Position numbers and translations under genes: made by a program
DNA from: Pyrenophora tritici-repentis
Lineage: Eukaryota; Ascomycota; Dothideomycetes; Pleosporales; Pleosporaceae
NCBI RefSeq assembly: GCF_003171515.1
Contig: NC_089390.1
Span: 8,870,274 to 8,934,273, forward strand
Direction: 5' to 3'
Length of the DNA: 64,000 nt
Shown: positions 1 through 11,258 of the stretch, in pieces
Layout of the letters: every line of letters starts with the position of its first letter
How positions within the stretch are numbered: position 1 is the first letter of the stretch
Notes under the pieces: model-generated
Seen by the model: only the letters and a program-made list of their open reading frames with translations
Database searches by the model: none
Told to the model about the DNA's origin: nothing

Positions 1-456
1 ATCGCCGCTAGTGATCTGTGACAGCCATCATGGACAGCATCGGTCACACATTTCTTTCAAAGGTTTGGACTAAAAGCTGCATGCTTAGAGTAGTATGTGT
101 TTGAACTAGAATCGAATTGGAGGTTACTACATGCAAAGTTCTTCTTTCTCCCCAAACGTGACTTGAATGACGGATTTAGCATAGACTTATCGCCAAATGC
201 ATGACCGCGGTGTTCGACCTTGGGAGAGACCCTCCTATAAACGCTCTCAATGATAATGCCCCATGAATCAACGGATGCTTATCGTGAACACTGACGCTAT
301 TCTTCATTACTTCATGACTAAACACAACACCTTCTCAGCCCGCCCTACCGCACACCTAAGCAATATCCTCGATAGGACAGTTAGGATGCAGGACATAAAC
401 CACCTTATCACTTCCTTCAGCCTGACCTTCCTCATCAGTCAGCCCTTGGCCTCGAA
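1..456. other. Left edge, 3' flank of MCM6
   Basis: No convincing gene is seen. A 72-codon open frame at 263-481 overlaps the MCM6 end and has no recognisable protein character. The stretch most likely holds the MCM6 3' UTR and spacer. Confidence 0.5.
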
Positions 457-3336
457 TCACCCAGAGGTATTGCTCCTGTAGTTTCTCATTAGCACACGCA
501 TTCTCAAGCATATCGAGTGGTTATGGCATACCCTGACAACCTTCTTCAGCACCTTTTTAGCCAGCGCTCTCTCCTTCTCCAAGTCTTCTTGTGTCTCCAA
601 TTCGCTTTCCTTTTGCTCGAGGTACCAAACTAGAAGCTCCTCTTCTTCCACACCGTCTTGCGTCTCTTCTTGATCTTCGTTGACGCGCTTGACAAACATA
701 TTGCGCATGGCTACGTACTTGTCGTGTGTGATTTTGGTCTTCTCGCGCGGTGCAACAGCAGGAGTGGCAGTCCGGTCGCGCGAAGCATCCTGCTGGTCGT
801 CGGCCATTGGCGCGTCGCCATCTTGCTGTTCTGCTGCCGCTGCCGCCGCCAGGAGAGCTTCGTCGTCATCGTCCTCCACCTCAACATCGTCCTTCTCGAC
901 AGAAATGATGGACTGACGGAGGAGGTTGTAAGCCTCCTTGACAAACTCGGGTGTGATGTCGCTGACGCAATTGGCCTTTGCGATGGCTTCCGAAAGACGA
1001 ATCATACTCTCAAGCTGTCGAACAGTGATGCGGTAACTGTTGCGGCCGATACCACCTTGTGCGTCATCCGCTCGCAGCTCCTTGTACTTCTCAACCAACG
1101 TCTCTCTTGCTTCATCTGTAAACTCAGGCCTGAAGGTTCTAGCAAATCGAATGTAGCGCTGCAATTGCTCAGTGTTGAATTCAGGGTCCACAGCTTCGTC
1201 TCTGTACTGATGAATCCCAACAATGTGCTCAGCAAGATGGCGGTCCACAGACTCGTCGCACTCGTCCAGTACTACGAAGAAAAGATCGAAACGCGACATG
1301 ATGGGCGCTGACATGTTAACATTAGCACGTAATGTTGTCTTACGATTGTAACGGCCGCCAACAGGGTTAGCTGCTGCAAGAATCGAAGTACGAGCGTTTA
1401 ACGTGGCCTGGATACCGGCCTTCGCGATAGAGATAGTTTGTTGTTCCATAGCTTCGTGGATGGCGACCTGATCCGCAATATCCATCTTGTCGAACTCGTC
1501 GATAGCACAGATACCGTTGTCAGCCAGCATGAGCGCTCCAGCTTCGATTGTAAACTCTCCAGTTTCCTCATCCTTGACAACCGCCGCTGTGAGACCTGCG
1601 GCCGAAGAGGCTTTTCCAGAGGTATAGACAGCTCGGGGAAGGAAACTGCAAATATACTTCAAAAACTGCGACTTTGACGTCGAAGGGTCACCGACGATGC
1701 AAATATTGATGTCTCCACGTAGGGCCATACCTTCGGGCGTTTGCTTGGAGACACCGCCCATAAGTTGGAGGAGCAAGCCCTTCTTGATGACCTGGTGACC
1801 GTAGACCATTGGCGCGATTGAGTCGACAAGTCGCATGAAGATATTGGGCTTGTGCACCATGTCCTTCAGATCCTGAATCTCGGCCGCAGTCAGAGTACCC
1901 AGGTACTCTTCTTGTGCTTCTTCGCCGCTTGTCGCATTGGACTCGATTTGACCTTGGCCGAGAGACGCTAGAATATTGCTAGCTTGTCCGGTCAAGTGGT
2001 GATTTGATGTTTGACCTGGAGTGGAGTGGTCGGGTGAGACCATACATGCCAGGAAGGACATGCGATATGTCAGGTCGCGCACACCGAGGGCTTTGAGACC
2101 ACTGACACCCGATCCGCCGACGTCGTTGCCTCGCGCCGCATTCGATGTATCGCGCATCGCCTGTGGTCGCACACCAGGAACTCTGAACTGACTCACGTCT
2201 GGAATGACAATGACAGTTCCGGTGAAAATGCACTTCTCTCCGGCCTTTGCACGATCGACCATCTCTCCTCGCAGAATGACGTCCATTGTTCGAGGCATAC
2301 TGCCCGTGGGTATCTCCGAGCTGTTCTCCTGAATTCGAACCTTCTGCCAGTCGACAAACGTGGATTGCCGAATATCTAGTCGCCAGCCCTCCCTATTCAT
2401 ACATGTTATATTCGGACACTGTGTTGGCTCTGTGTACTTGAACGTCTGCTCAATGTTCGGTACTACGGTGTTGCAGATTTCGCATACGAAGGTAGCCATT
2501 GAAAGCTCCGGTCGTACTTCAGAGGTTCGGGTCGCAGTACCGGAGATTGACAGCAGGCTGCCAATCGATGAAGTGCGTAGCTGGCGAATGCGGGAGACGA
2601 GAGGCAAGTTGTAAAAGGCCAGAGTGAATAGCTTATCGGTCTGCTGATTCGACGTCTGCTCGTTGAGACTCGCGTTCTGTGTCGCATCGCCCGTGTCCGA
2701 AGTGGCCGCTGCGGAGGCCGTTGAGGCTGGTTGCTTGTGTTGGCGGAAGTATCTGGGCTCATACTTTGCGATAAGGCTATGGAGCGACCGAACCATATAT
2801 GGCAAAAATCGGTAGTATTCGCTAGCGATGGCAGCTGCGAGGATGCCATCTTCGTGTCTAAGGAGATGGGTATAGTCGACATATAGAGTGGAAAGACCGT
2901 AAAGCCGCATGCCCCGTATTTGAGCAATGTAGTATTTGTCGGTCGTGGGGACGGTGCTCGATGTCGGTAGGGCCGATGATGACGGGTCTTCTGTATAGCT
3001 AAGCCCTCAATCAGTAACCTTGTTGTTGTTATTCAATCATGAAGCTCACTTCTCCAGGAACTCCTGAAACCGCATCGAAAGCGTCTCTCCGGTAACATCC
3101 ACTACTTTGGGAATGTCTGTTCTTGGTCCATTTGTGCGTCTTCCCGGTACTCTTGCTCCAATAATGTCATCGTCCGGATCTCCGTCTATATCGCTGAGTG
3201 CGCCAGGAGTTGCGCCGGGGGTTGCTCCGGGGGGTCTCGAAGACTGCGGCGTCCTTGCATCATTGCCTCCAAATTGGCTTGAGGGCGTAGGTGCACCAAC
3301 ATCCGAATTGAGGGCAAGATCTAAAAGAGAAGACAT
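457..3336 (-). CDS. MCM6: DNA replication licensing factor Mcm6
   Basis: This is a subunit of the nuclear MCM2-7 replicative helicase. There are two exons, 3336-3050 and 2998-457, with a 51-bp intron (3049-2999, donor GTGAGC, acceptor TTAG). Splicing gives 942 aa, usual for fungal Mcm6, and restores the N-domain stretch KYYIAQIRGM. Visible parts are a low-complexity acidic N-terminus (about 1-100), an N-terminal OB region with a C4 zinc finger (CEIC near 268, second Cys pair near 290-295), the Mcm6-type stretch FVDWQKVRIQENSSEIP, the AAA+ Walker A GDPSTSKS near 532, Walker B IDEFDKM near 595 and the arginine finger SRFDLFF near 663. An acidic linker follows and then a C-terminal winged-helix region. 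The zinc-finger context and the text around the Walker motifs point to Mcm6 rather than Mcm4 or Mcm5. ACGCG boxes lie just upstream. Confidence 0.96.
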
Positions 3337-3752
3337 GGTATATATTCGGGTAGTTGCAGGTAGTTACTGGTGGTGACAGGAGTCTGCGGGGACTGTAAAC
3401 ACGCGAAAACGCGGTCGCGCTGTCCCGATCGGGAAGTAAAAGTGGGTCTTGGCATGCGCTTGACAACCATAGACAGGAAAGTAAGGTCGAAAGCTTGGTA
3501 GAGCTTTCGTCAGCTAATGTAATCGACGGTTCTTCAGTTCGGTACCGTAGACAAGCGCTCGGTCGCCTACACAATGCTTGCTACAACACTTGCTCAAATC
3601 AATACGTTTGATCACATGTCAACGTATCTGTCTACATACTAAGACCAAGTTCTATACCCATCGAAGCGCCTACTGTCTGTATCTCAATTGAATTCTAACA
3701 CAATCCCCAGGTATCGTATTAAATGCTGCACAATCTCCAAGACATGACAACT
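3337..3752. other. Spacer between PRP22 end and MCM6 start
   Basis: This 416-bp region holds the MCM6 promoter and the PRP22 3' flank. Apart from the ACGCG boxes I see no gene or repeat. Confidence 0.5.
3398..3416 (-). promoter_or_regulatory. Paired ACGCG boxes (MCB/SCB-like) upstream of MCM6
   Basis: ACGCG occurs at 3401-3405 and 3409-3413, the first followed by AAAA, about 65-77 bp upstream of the MCM6 start codon. ACGCG and CGCGAAA are the core elements bound by MBF/SBF-type factors that drive G1/S transcription of replication genes in yeasts. That they work this way here is inferred from sequence and target gene. Confidence 0.45.
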
Positions 3753-6700
3753 TTAGCCCCATGTACCTCCTCCACCCCTTCCAGCCCTTCTCTGAGCACT
3801 CAATCTCCAATCATCCTCACCCGCAAACTTATTATGCAGGGGCTGTATCCTCTCCGCCTTCTTTCTCTTGGACAATCGGTCTGTAGGTGCCACCTTGAAG
3901 AACGTCGGCGCTGCTTCGACAAGCCACTTGGGTTCGATGGCAGAGCAAAAGTGCATGTACTCCTTTGTCGTCTCAACGAGTGAGTGGTAAATGACGTGTT
4001 CCGCAGGCTTGCCAAACAGAGAAGACGATGGATGAAGGTAGACAGGCGTGCCTTCGACGAGCGTCTTGTAGCCCTCGGCAGGATCTTTACGAGCCGAGTT
4101 GCGGAAGAACCCTGAGCAGAGCGCCTGCCTGACTTTGATCGTGTTGCGACCGCAGGATACGACTTGGTGTTTGTGTCGCGCCATGATCTGTAGCAACTGA
4201 TTCCGCACGTCGCGAACGCGCTGCATGTTTTTGGGCATGATGAAGTTCTCGTGACACCAGGGCGTGCTGAAACCGCCTTGTTTCCAGCCATTGTACACAT
4301 TGAGCAGGGTGATATGATCACCAGAGGGATCGTTGAACTTCTGCTTCTTTTGGTCGGCTTGTTGTTGCTTGTCTCGCGGTCGGTGAAAGACGTTCTGTGT
4401 GGCGCTGATCATCGCAACGATTGTGAGGATCTCGTCTGAGCATTGGAGTTCGACCGACTTGATGAGAGATTTCGAGAGTGAAGGGTCCATAGGGAAGTCG
4501 GCCATCTGTCGACCCAGACGCGTAAGCAGTCCTTCATCATCCAATGCACCTAGTTGATACAGCTCTTCTAGTGCTGTCAACATAGTATTAGTCGGCGGTG
4601 GGTCCATGAAGTCAAAATGTAACAAATCGTTGATGCCCATGGCTTTGAGCATCAGAATCGTATTCGACAAGTTCTGGCGCTGGATCTCCGGAATAGTCGT
4701 CGGTAACATCTCATTCTGGAACGCGGCTTCGGTATACAGACGAAAACACTTTCCTGGACCTGTTCTTCCTGCTCTTCCGCTTCTCTGACGAGCCTGCGCC
4801 TGCGAGATGGGCGTAATCTGCAGACGATCCATGCCCAGCTTTCCATCGTACGAACTCTGCTTCACAAAACCCGGATCTACGACGTAGTATATACCATCGA
4901 TAGTCAAACTGGTTTCGGCGATATTTGTAGCAATGACGACTTTGCGGGCTCCATTGGGCGCGGGTTCGAAAATACGAGATGCAACCTCTGACGGCAGAGC
5001 TCCATAAATGGGTAGGATCATGAGTTCCGGCACATTTGGCCCAAGAGCTTTCATACGCTCGGATATGATCTCGCAGGATGAATCAATCTCCTCTTTACCC
5101 GTCAAGAAGAGCAAGATATCACCTGCTGGCTCCGTCAGATGGATCTGCATGACCGTCACAAGCGCTGCGTCGAGGTAATCGGACTCTGGTTCCCGACTGT
5201 ACATGACCTCTACGGGAAAGGTTCGACCTGGGATGGAGAAGATGGGGCATTTGTAGAAGTATTCGGAGAACTTGTCGGCATCGAGGGTGGCACTGGTAAC
5301 GATAAGCTTCATATCCGGGCGTCGCTTGAGGGTCTTCTTCAGTAGTCCGAACAAGACATCTGTGGCGATGGTACGTTCGTGGGCTTCGTCAAGCATGATA
5401 CAACTATACTTTGACAGCATAGGATCTAGGAGAATCTCACGCTGCAGGATACCATCCGTCATATATTTGATCCGGGTTTCCGGTGAGGTCTTGTCTTCGA
5501 ATCGTATAGTGTAACCGACCTCACTCCCAAGGGCACAACCAACCTCTTCGGCGACACGTTTGGCAACACTCATTGCAGCTACACGCCTCGGCTGAGTGCA
5601 ACCGATGACAAGCTCGTTGCCATATCCAGCCTCAGCAAGATACTGCGTCATTTGCGTGGTCTTTCCGGATCCAGTATCACCAACGACAATGAGGATCTGG
5701 TTGTTTGCGATGGCCTCTAGAAGCTTGTTCCTGAATTTGTAGACAGGCAACGACTCTCGTTGTTCCTTGATGCTCATGTTGGTACGCTTGCCAAATGAGG
5801 TTTCCCGGCTATTCGTGGAGATCTTTTTCCATTCAGGCAATGCTTGAGCAGGCTCGTTGGTCCTAGTATTGCGAAGATCGCTTGCAAACTGGCGTTGTTG
5901 AGCCATGGGATCGTTCCACTGGCTGCTTAGGTCAACATTCGCTGCCTCCTTTGCGGCCTTCTCTTGGGCTTCCTGCTGCTTTAGATCACGGCGTTCTTTG
6001 GCGAGCGTATCTCCGGCCATGGCAGCGCGATTGAGCGAGCCGTCAGGTGCTTTGACAACTCGAATCGGGGAGAGCTCGAGCGATTGCTTGGTCTGGCCAG
6101 CCAGGAACGGAGGTTCCTCTTCGCGTACTTCAATATCCACGTCCTCTTCTTCCTCGAAACCGCCCTCGCCGTTAATGTGCGCGTTGTAGTCCTCGTCGAT
6201 GTTCGGGTAGTCCGACTTCGGTATTACACCAGAAGCAATGAGCTGTTTAATTTCCCAACGTTCTGGCGAAGTCATGCGCTTTCGCATACCGTTCTTGCGA
6301 CCATTGTAGCCATCTTCGACAACTGGCACAGAACTGTCGACCCCTGGTATGCCTCCCAGTCCCGATGAGTTTGCGCCGGTTCCGAAAGACGCTATCCGCT
6401 TGCCGGGCGCAAGGTCGCGACCTGTTTGCTGATCCACCTCCTTCATCGACAGCGATATCCTGCCGTTTTCCGTCTTAATGACCTTGACCTTGACCTCCTG
6501 CCATCTCGATACAAGATCAGACGGGTGGTTGACGCGACCCTCCATCATCTGTGTGACATGTACTAGCCCGTCCACTTTGCCCTTGACGCCCTGGATGTTG
6601 ACGAAGCAGCCAAAGTCCTTGATGCCTGTGACCTTGCCATTGTAGATTTTGTATAGTACCGGCTCGTCATCGAGTTCGGGAGTTGGCGGCCGTCGGAATT

Positions 6701-7397
6701 CGTCGAGATCTTCGTCGCGGTACTTCTTGCGCGTTCGTTGCTTGTTGCTTGGCTTAACAGTTCGTGTGCGTCCAAATTCGTCCTCGAAAACCAGCTCGTC
6801 GTTCTGCTCCCGCCCTCGGCGTGGGCTCGTTGACCGAGAGCGTGAGCGCGAGCCTGAGGCATTCCTCCTCCTGTATCGCTTGCTTCTGGCAATATCATCG
6901 TCGCTATCATATGGGCTCATGCTCCTCTTCCGCGACCTCGCCTTGGGTTTCCCCGGCGCCTTGCCTGCGAGACCTTCCAACATGGCAAACGTATCGTCCA
7001 GCGCATCGACATCAGGCGCTTCATTTGCAGGCGCTTCGTCCGCTACCTCGTAGTCGACCTCTTTGTCGGGAATCGCGAGGCCCTTGAAGACACGCGTCTT
7101 GCGATCTGTCGCATCTCCACCATCTTGCCCATTTGCGCCCGCGGCTTTTGCGCCCTTGTTCTTGTATTTTGGATGTAGTGTCAGAATCAGACGGTCGATA
7201 CTTTCCACAAGACTCTGCGGAAATTCGGCCCCCATAGCTTCTAGCTGGTCCTTGAAGTCTGTCACACCTTTGCATTTCGCATGCTGGTCGATGACGAATT
7301 CGGCGAGCGTTTTGTCGGATACCCCGAGATGATTTTGTATTTCGGAAGTCACTTTGGACACGAGTGAGAGGAACTCGAGGTTTTCCAGGTCATCCAT
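3753..7397 (-). CDS. PRP22: Pre-mRNA-splicing DEAH-box ATPase Prp22
   Basis: This spliceosomal RNA helicase releases mature mRNA from the post-catalytic spliceosome. It is a single 3.6-kb open frame of 1214 aa without introns. The N-terminus (EYLSLVSKV-type helix, about 1-75) matches the DHX8/Prp22 N-terminal fold. It is followed by an SR-rich stretch (about 180-195), an S1 RNA-binding domain (about 246-320, the hallmark that separates Prp22 from Prp2, Prp16 and Prp43), RecA1 with GDTGSGKT near 573, DEAH near 670 and SAT near 702, RecA2 with QRSGRAGRTGPGKCFRLYTE, then the ratchet and OB region. Start and length fit the family. It lies head-to-tail upstream of MCM6. Confidence 0.97.
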   Translation of the reverse strand: MDDLENLEFLSLVSKVTSEIQNHLGVSDKTLAEFVIDQHAKCKGVTDFKDQLEAMGAEFPQSLVESIDRLILTLHPKYKNKGAKAAGANGQDGGDATDRKTRVFKGLAIPDKEVDYEVADEAPANEAPDVDALDDTFAMLEGLAGKAPGKPKARSRKRSMSPYDSDDDIARSKRYRRRNASGSRSRSRSTSPRRGREQNDELVFEDEFGRTRTVKPSNKQRTRKKYRDEDLDEFRRPPTPELDDEPVLYKIYNGKVTGIKDFGCFVNIQGVKGKVDGLVHVTQMMEGRVNHPSDLVSRWQEVKVKVIKTENGRISLSMKEVDQQTGRDLAPGKRIASFGTGANSSGLGGIPGVDSSVPVVEDGYNGRKNGMRKRMTSPERWEIKQLIASGVIPKSDYPNIDEDYNAHINGEGGFEEEEDVDIEVREEEPPFLAGQTKQSLELSPIRVVKAPDGSLNRAAMAGDTLAKERRDLKQQEAQEKAAKEAANVDLSSQWNDPMAQQRQFASDLRNTRTNEPAQALPEWKKISTNSRETSFGKRTNMSIKEQRESLPVYKFRNKLLEAIANNQILIVVGDTGSGKTTQMTQYLAEAGYGNELVIGCTQPRRVAAMSVAKRVAEEVGCALGSEVGYTIRFEDKTSPETRIKYMTDGILQREILLDPMLSKYSCIMLDEAHERTIATDVLFGLLKKTLKRRPDMKLIVTSATLDADKFSEYFYKCPIFSIPGRTFPVEVMYSREPESDYLDAALVTVMQIHLTEPAGDILLFLTGKEEIDSSCEIISERMKALGPNVPELMILPIYGALPSEVASRIFEPAPNGARKVVIATNIAETSLTIDGIYYVVDPGFVKQSSYDGKLGMDRLQITPISQAQARQRSGRAGRTGPGKCFRLYTEAAFQNEMLPTTIPEIQRQNLSNTILMLKAMGINDLLHFDFMDPPPTNTMLTALEELYQLGALDDEGLLTRLGRQMADFPMDPSLSKSLIKSVELQCSDEILTIVAMISATQNVFHRPRDKQQQADQKKQKFNDPSGDHITLLNVYNGWKQGGFSTPWCHENFIMPKNMQRVRDVRNQLLQIMARHKHQVVSCGRNTIKVRQALCSGFFRNSARKDPAEGYKTLVEGTPVYLHPSSSLFGKPAEHVIYHSLVETTKEYMHFCSAIEPKWLVEAAPTFFKVAPTDRLSKRKKAERIQPLHNKFAGEDDWRLSAQRRAGRGGGGTWG

Positions 7398-7982
7398 GGC
7401 TGTGGTGTTGTTGCGATGTAGTGTTCAAGGGTCGCCCCCAGAAATGGTTCGCGAATGCGCGGTTCTTTGCGGACAGTCAGGATGTGGTGGTGACTTTGGA
7501 ACTGCTGTAACGTGCTCTAGTTGTTGCGCCTATATTCCCGCGACCATCACCATCCCAAATATTGAGGTTGTGGCTGCAAAAGCTCGGAGTAGTGAATGAG
7601 AGAAGCTTGCTGCCTAGGTGGTAACCTTTTTATCTCAGCAGTCAGCGGCTTCCGTGGCTGCCTAGGTGGGAAGTTATCAGTGCTAACAAAAGCGAAGAGT
7701 TCAATTACGCCACAGTATTGCTGCTCTCAAAATCTTGCGCGGAGGGCGTTTACCACAAGACGACTACAAGGAGGCATGCTGGCAAACCGTCAAGAAAGTT
7801 GATGCGGCTCGGCGGCGGCGACCCGGGGTCAAGGATGGTCCCGCGCAGTAACTAACCACTTACCGCTGGCCAGACTCCGCAACACCTCATCTTCCTTCAC
7901 CAACCTCGAAACCTTTCGACGCATATTGAACCTGCATGTACCCCGTCGCGTGCGTGCTTTTACATCCGTGTCTATCTTTGCA
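7398..7982. other. Divergent spacer upstream of PRP22
   Basis: This 585-bp promoter region lies between PRP22 (-) and a small + strand gene. I see no gene, no clear TATA box and no repeat. Confidence 0.4.
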
Positions 7983-8273
7983 ATGAGCTCCACCCGCATA
8001 TATCATAACATCTCGCGGATCCCCATCACTTCCACGCTCGTCCTTATCTTCGGCAACTATGAGCTGTGGCGGATACACAAAGGCACGCATCCATATTGGA
8101 GCCCCAAACTCGAAGAGGCTGGCCTAGTCAGGCGGCGAAATAAGACGAATTCCGAGGCCTCGGCCAGTACTGTGGGGTCTGGGACGGAGGCCAGGAGCGA
8201 ATCGCCTGGCGTCTCCATACAGTGGATGAATCTGAACGGCGTTCCCATACCATTCATTAAATCAGCCGAATAA
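7983..8273 (+). CDS. Small hypothetical protein with N-terminal hydrophobic segment
   Basis: I do not recognise this protein. The open frame can start at 7926 (115 aa) or 7983 (96 aa). I prefer 7983 because the downstream product, MSSTRIYHNISRIPITSTL..., begins with a compact hydrophobic segment (about residues 10-26). That is followed by a WRIHKGTHPYWSPKLEE stretch rich in aromatic and basic residues and then a Ser/Thr-rich tail. This could be a small organelle membrane protein with one membrane-proximal segment, but nothing proves it. It is divergent from PRP22. Confidence 0.45.
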   Translation: MSSTRIYHNISRIPITSTLVLIFGNYELWRIHKGTHPYWSPKLEEAGLVRRRNKTNSEASASTVGSGTEARSESPGVSIQWMNLNGVPIPFIKSAE

Positions 8274-9187
8274 AAACACATACTCATTATACCGATTCAT
8301 TACTCCGTATACAACCAACACAAGACATCACCGTAGGCGATAGCAGAGGATATATGCGACAACTTCATTCATATCGTACATATCGACGAGTATAGGCGCG
8401 AGACATTTGAGCGTTTGAGCGAAAAGATTTTCAGTCAACGACAAATATGAAAAGCTCGTGGGTAGAGATCTCCGATAATATTACTGGTTGCAAGAGGTGG
8501 AAGCGTTCATCACAGCATGCGCGATCATGAGGCTAGTGTGTAGGCATAGGGTGACAAACGCAGAGTCAGTCAAGACCATTCAGCTCTACCAATGAATTGC
8601 AAATCTACGAAATTTACGCACCCTGTTCCGACACTGCCATGGTCCCACCCCCGCGTTTAGGTTGGAAGGTTGCCCGAGCAGATTACCATCTGCCACCTTG
8701 ATGTTGTTGGGAAGATACGATGTTTGTGGAGATTGGTACTATTGCCAGTGGCCCAAGCACCACGATGTTGAAGTCGAAGGGCGGAATGGTGCAATATGAT
8801 GCCATCTCAAACTTTCCACATATGGCTAGCGTCCGCTGATATACAGACTTCAGCACAGTCCATCTGTACTCCACAGTTGCATGTCATGTAGAAGACTTGC
8901 CTGAAATCCCATGATACACTGGGAGACAAAGCAAAGAGGATGGGAGACAAGGGATTTTTCGGTGTGCCTCGCAGTGTGCTTCTCCGAGATCATGCTTGGG
9001 GATCCTATAAGCTATAGGCGCATATATTCGTTGTTGCGTATCCGCCGATGCGGCTCCGATGTGGCCTTGCTATGATGCGGCTCAATATGGATGACGATCT
9101 TCAGCATTGTGTGCGATGGCGCAATAGTCCCGATACCGCCAGCATCTTGATGGTGGCATGATTCACAAGTGTACTGCCCAAGGTCCA
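8274..9187. other. Intergenic region, nothing recognised
   Basis: About 0.9 kb without a supported gene. A 63-codon minus-strand frame at 8683-8874 has no family resemblance. The right end passes into the promoter of the dioxygenase gene. Confidence 0.4.
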
Positions 9188-9194
9188 TATAAAA
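9188..9194 (+). promoter_or_regulatory. TATA box of the dioxygenase gene
   Basis: TATAAAA lies 239 bp upstream of the ATG at 9427. A pyrimidine- and ACA-rich leader follows, consistent with a transcript start near 9220 and a long 5' UTR. It contains a short upstream open frame starting at 9278 that overlaps the main start, so translation could be damped; this is inference. Confidence 0.45.
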
Positions 9195-9426
9195 ACAGAC
9201 TTGGCCTTCTCTACTTCATCCGCCAATTTCAACACAACTTTGAAGACTTATAACTGACATCATTTATCATTCAAACTTTGTTAGCGTTCATTAGAGCATC
9301 TACCTTCCGCTTGTCTCACACAACGACAATAGGCTTGGTGCATATCACAAGTATCGGGATTCCCCTCCAAAATTCTACAACACACCATAACTTTGCCTGG
9401 TTTCTCTTGAACTTCCTCAACCCATC

Positions 9427-10675
9427 ATGGCGCCCGGACTTGTCGATGTCCAACTTCAAGCCACCACTACATCCAAACCCGTGCCGAACCTAAAGAGCGG
9501 CAATATCCACAACTACACTCCCGGCCAGTCAGAGGTTCAGAAATACGATGAGACATATGAGTACGAAGATCTCCGCCCATGGTTTCCAGACATTACATGG
9601 CCCGCCTACACAGAGATCCCCTACACCGACAAAGGCCAACTAGGCGACCCAAACTTCAAGAACCTCCTAGCTTCGGCCACCGACGTCTTCGATTACAACC
9701 CCAAAATCGGCACTGAGGTTCACGGCGTTGATCTAGCCAATCTTACGGATGTACAGAAGAACGATCTTGCTCGGCTAATCGCCACTCGCGGTGTAGTCTT
9801 CTTCCGGGACCAGAAGAACTTTGGCATAGACGAGCAACGGGAATTGGGCAAGTACTTTGGCGAGCTACACAAACACGCTACGACGGGAGTGCCCAAGCGA
9901 CCCGGGCTGGAGGACGTACATGTTATATTTACGGGGGAGAACAGTCCAGACCTCCGAGCACTGTTTACTCCTACTTTCCTCTGGCACTCTGATGTAAGAC
10001 TCAGCCTATACATATACACTTCTGAAGAAGAGCTTTCTCTAACTCCACTACCAGGTATCCTACGAACTCCAACCCCCATCCTACACATCCCTAAAAGTAC
10101 TCACGGGCCCACCCCGCGGCGGCGGGGGTGACACACTTTGGTCTTCTCAATACGCAGCCTATGACATGCTATCCCCCCACATGCAAAAGTACCTTGAATC
10201 CCTCACCGCTCTACACTCCGCCGACCTGCAAGCACAAGGCACCCGCGACCTCGGCCGCACCGTTCGCCGCGAGCCCGTCACAACCGCGCACCCCTTAATT
10301 CGAACCAACCCCGTCACAGGCTGGAAGTCACTCTACTTCAACCCCGGTTTTGTGACAAAGATTATCGGCGTCCCCAAGACGGAATCCGACCACATCATCA
10401 GTTTTCTAAATGAGATTGTGGCCACAAGTCCAGAGGTGCATGCGAGGTTCCAGTGGAGGGAGGGCGATGTGGCGTTCTGGGACAATCGCGTTACGAATCA
10501 CTCGGCTACGTATGGATTTGCGCCACACAGAAGACATGCGGTTAGGGTGGCGGTGAGGGCCGAACGGCCGTATTTGGAGAAGGGGAGTCGGTCGCAGGAG
10601 GAGGAGGTTAGTGAGCGGTTTGGGGTGCCGAGGGCGAATAAGGATGGGAGTGGGGTGGTGAATTACAATGATTAG
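9427..10675 (+). CDS. TauD/TfdA-family Fe(II)/2-oxoglutarate dioxygenase
   Basis: This enzyme of the taurine/alkylsulfonate dioxygenase superfamily usually releases sulfite from sulfonates or hydroxylates small acids. There are two exons, 9427-9993 and 10055-10675, with a 61-bp intron (GTAAGA to CCAG), giving 395 aa. The first facial-triad pair H-x-D is in FLWHSD (H187, D189), and the intron falls directly after that Asp. The distal iron-ligand His is in the C-terminal RRHAVRVAVRAERPY segment (about H350), and the preceding WDNRVTNHSATYGF stretch is typical of the family. An N-terminal extension of about 80 residues matches the fungal branch. There is no signal peptide, so it is probably cytosolic. 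The substrate cannot be read from sequence. Confidence 0.92.
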
Positions 10676-11258
10676 GTGATGCAGTTGTAGGTAAACGAAT
10701 AGTAATGAATTGACGAAGACAGTGAACTAGACATCTGCACTCTCCCTCACACTCGACCACACCCCTCAAATAGGCAATTGATATTTGAGCGTGTGTTTCT
10801 CTGCTTTCTGAAACAACAACTCTTCAATGGCGAATTTCCCCGTTGTTGTAATCGACACCGCCACAAAACAACTGACGCGATGTGGTGGCTAATGCAGTCA
10901 GAATGTCTAGTAAACCATGGCTCCTATACTTTGCACACTTGGCCAATCGTCACAGCACATTAAATGGGTTACTCTCGATCTTGAGTGTTCATCTTTACAT
11001 TATACAAACAATAAACAGTATCAGTGCGACAACAGCATGCCATCATGCGCCTCTGATGGCGTGCTCAAGCATTCAACGTCAAGCAGCATCTATTTCACAA
11101 CGCCAATCTAACATACACTGGTGCGAATTTCATGCTCTCCCTACGAGGGCCCCATTAGGCAACGAAAGTTTTACCCAAATCCAGCATTCAGCTGTCAGAC
11201 CTGAGTGTGGTATAAATAGATAGGTGAGATTGAGATGGTTTGGATAGAGGTCAAGCGT
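10676..11258. other. Convergent spacer
   Basis: The 583 bp between two convergent genes hold both 3' flanks. A 113-codon frame at 10882-11223 has no protein-like composition, so nothing else is called. Confidence 0.4.

Noticed and set aside
3470..3490. Another member of the small-RNA family (CAGGAAAGTAAGG)
   Set aside because: Only the first 10 bases agree. There is no TATA box 31 bp upstream and no CTTTCC-T-run end.
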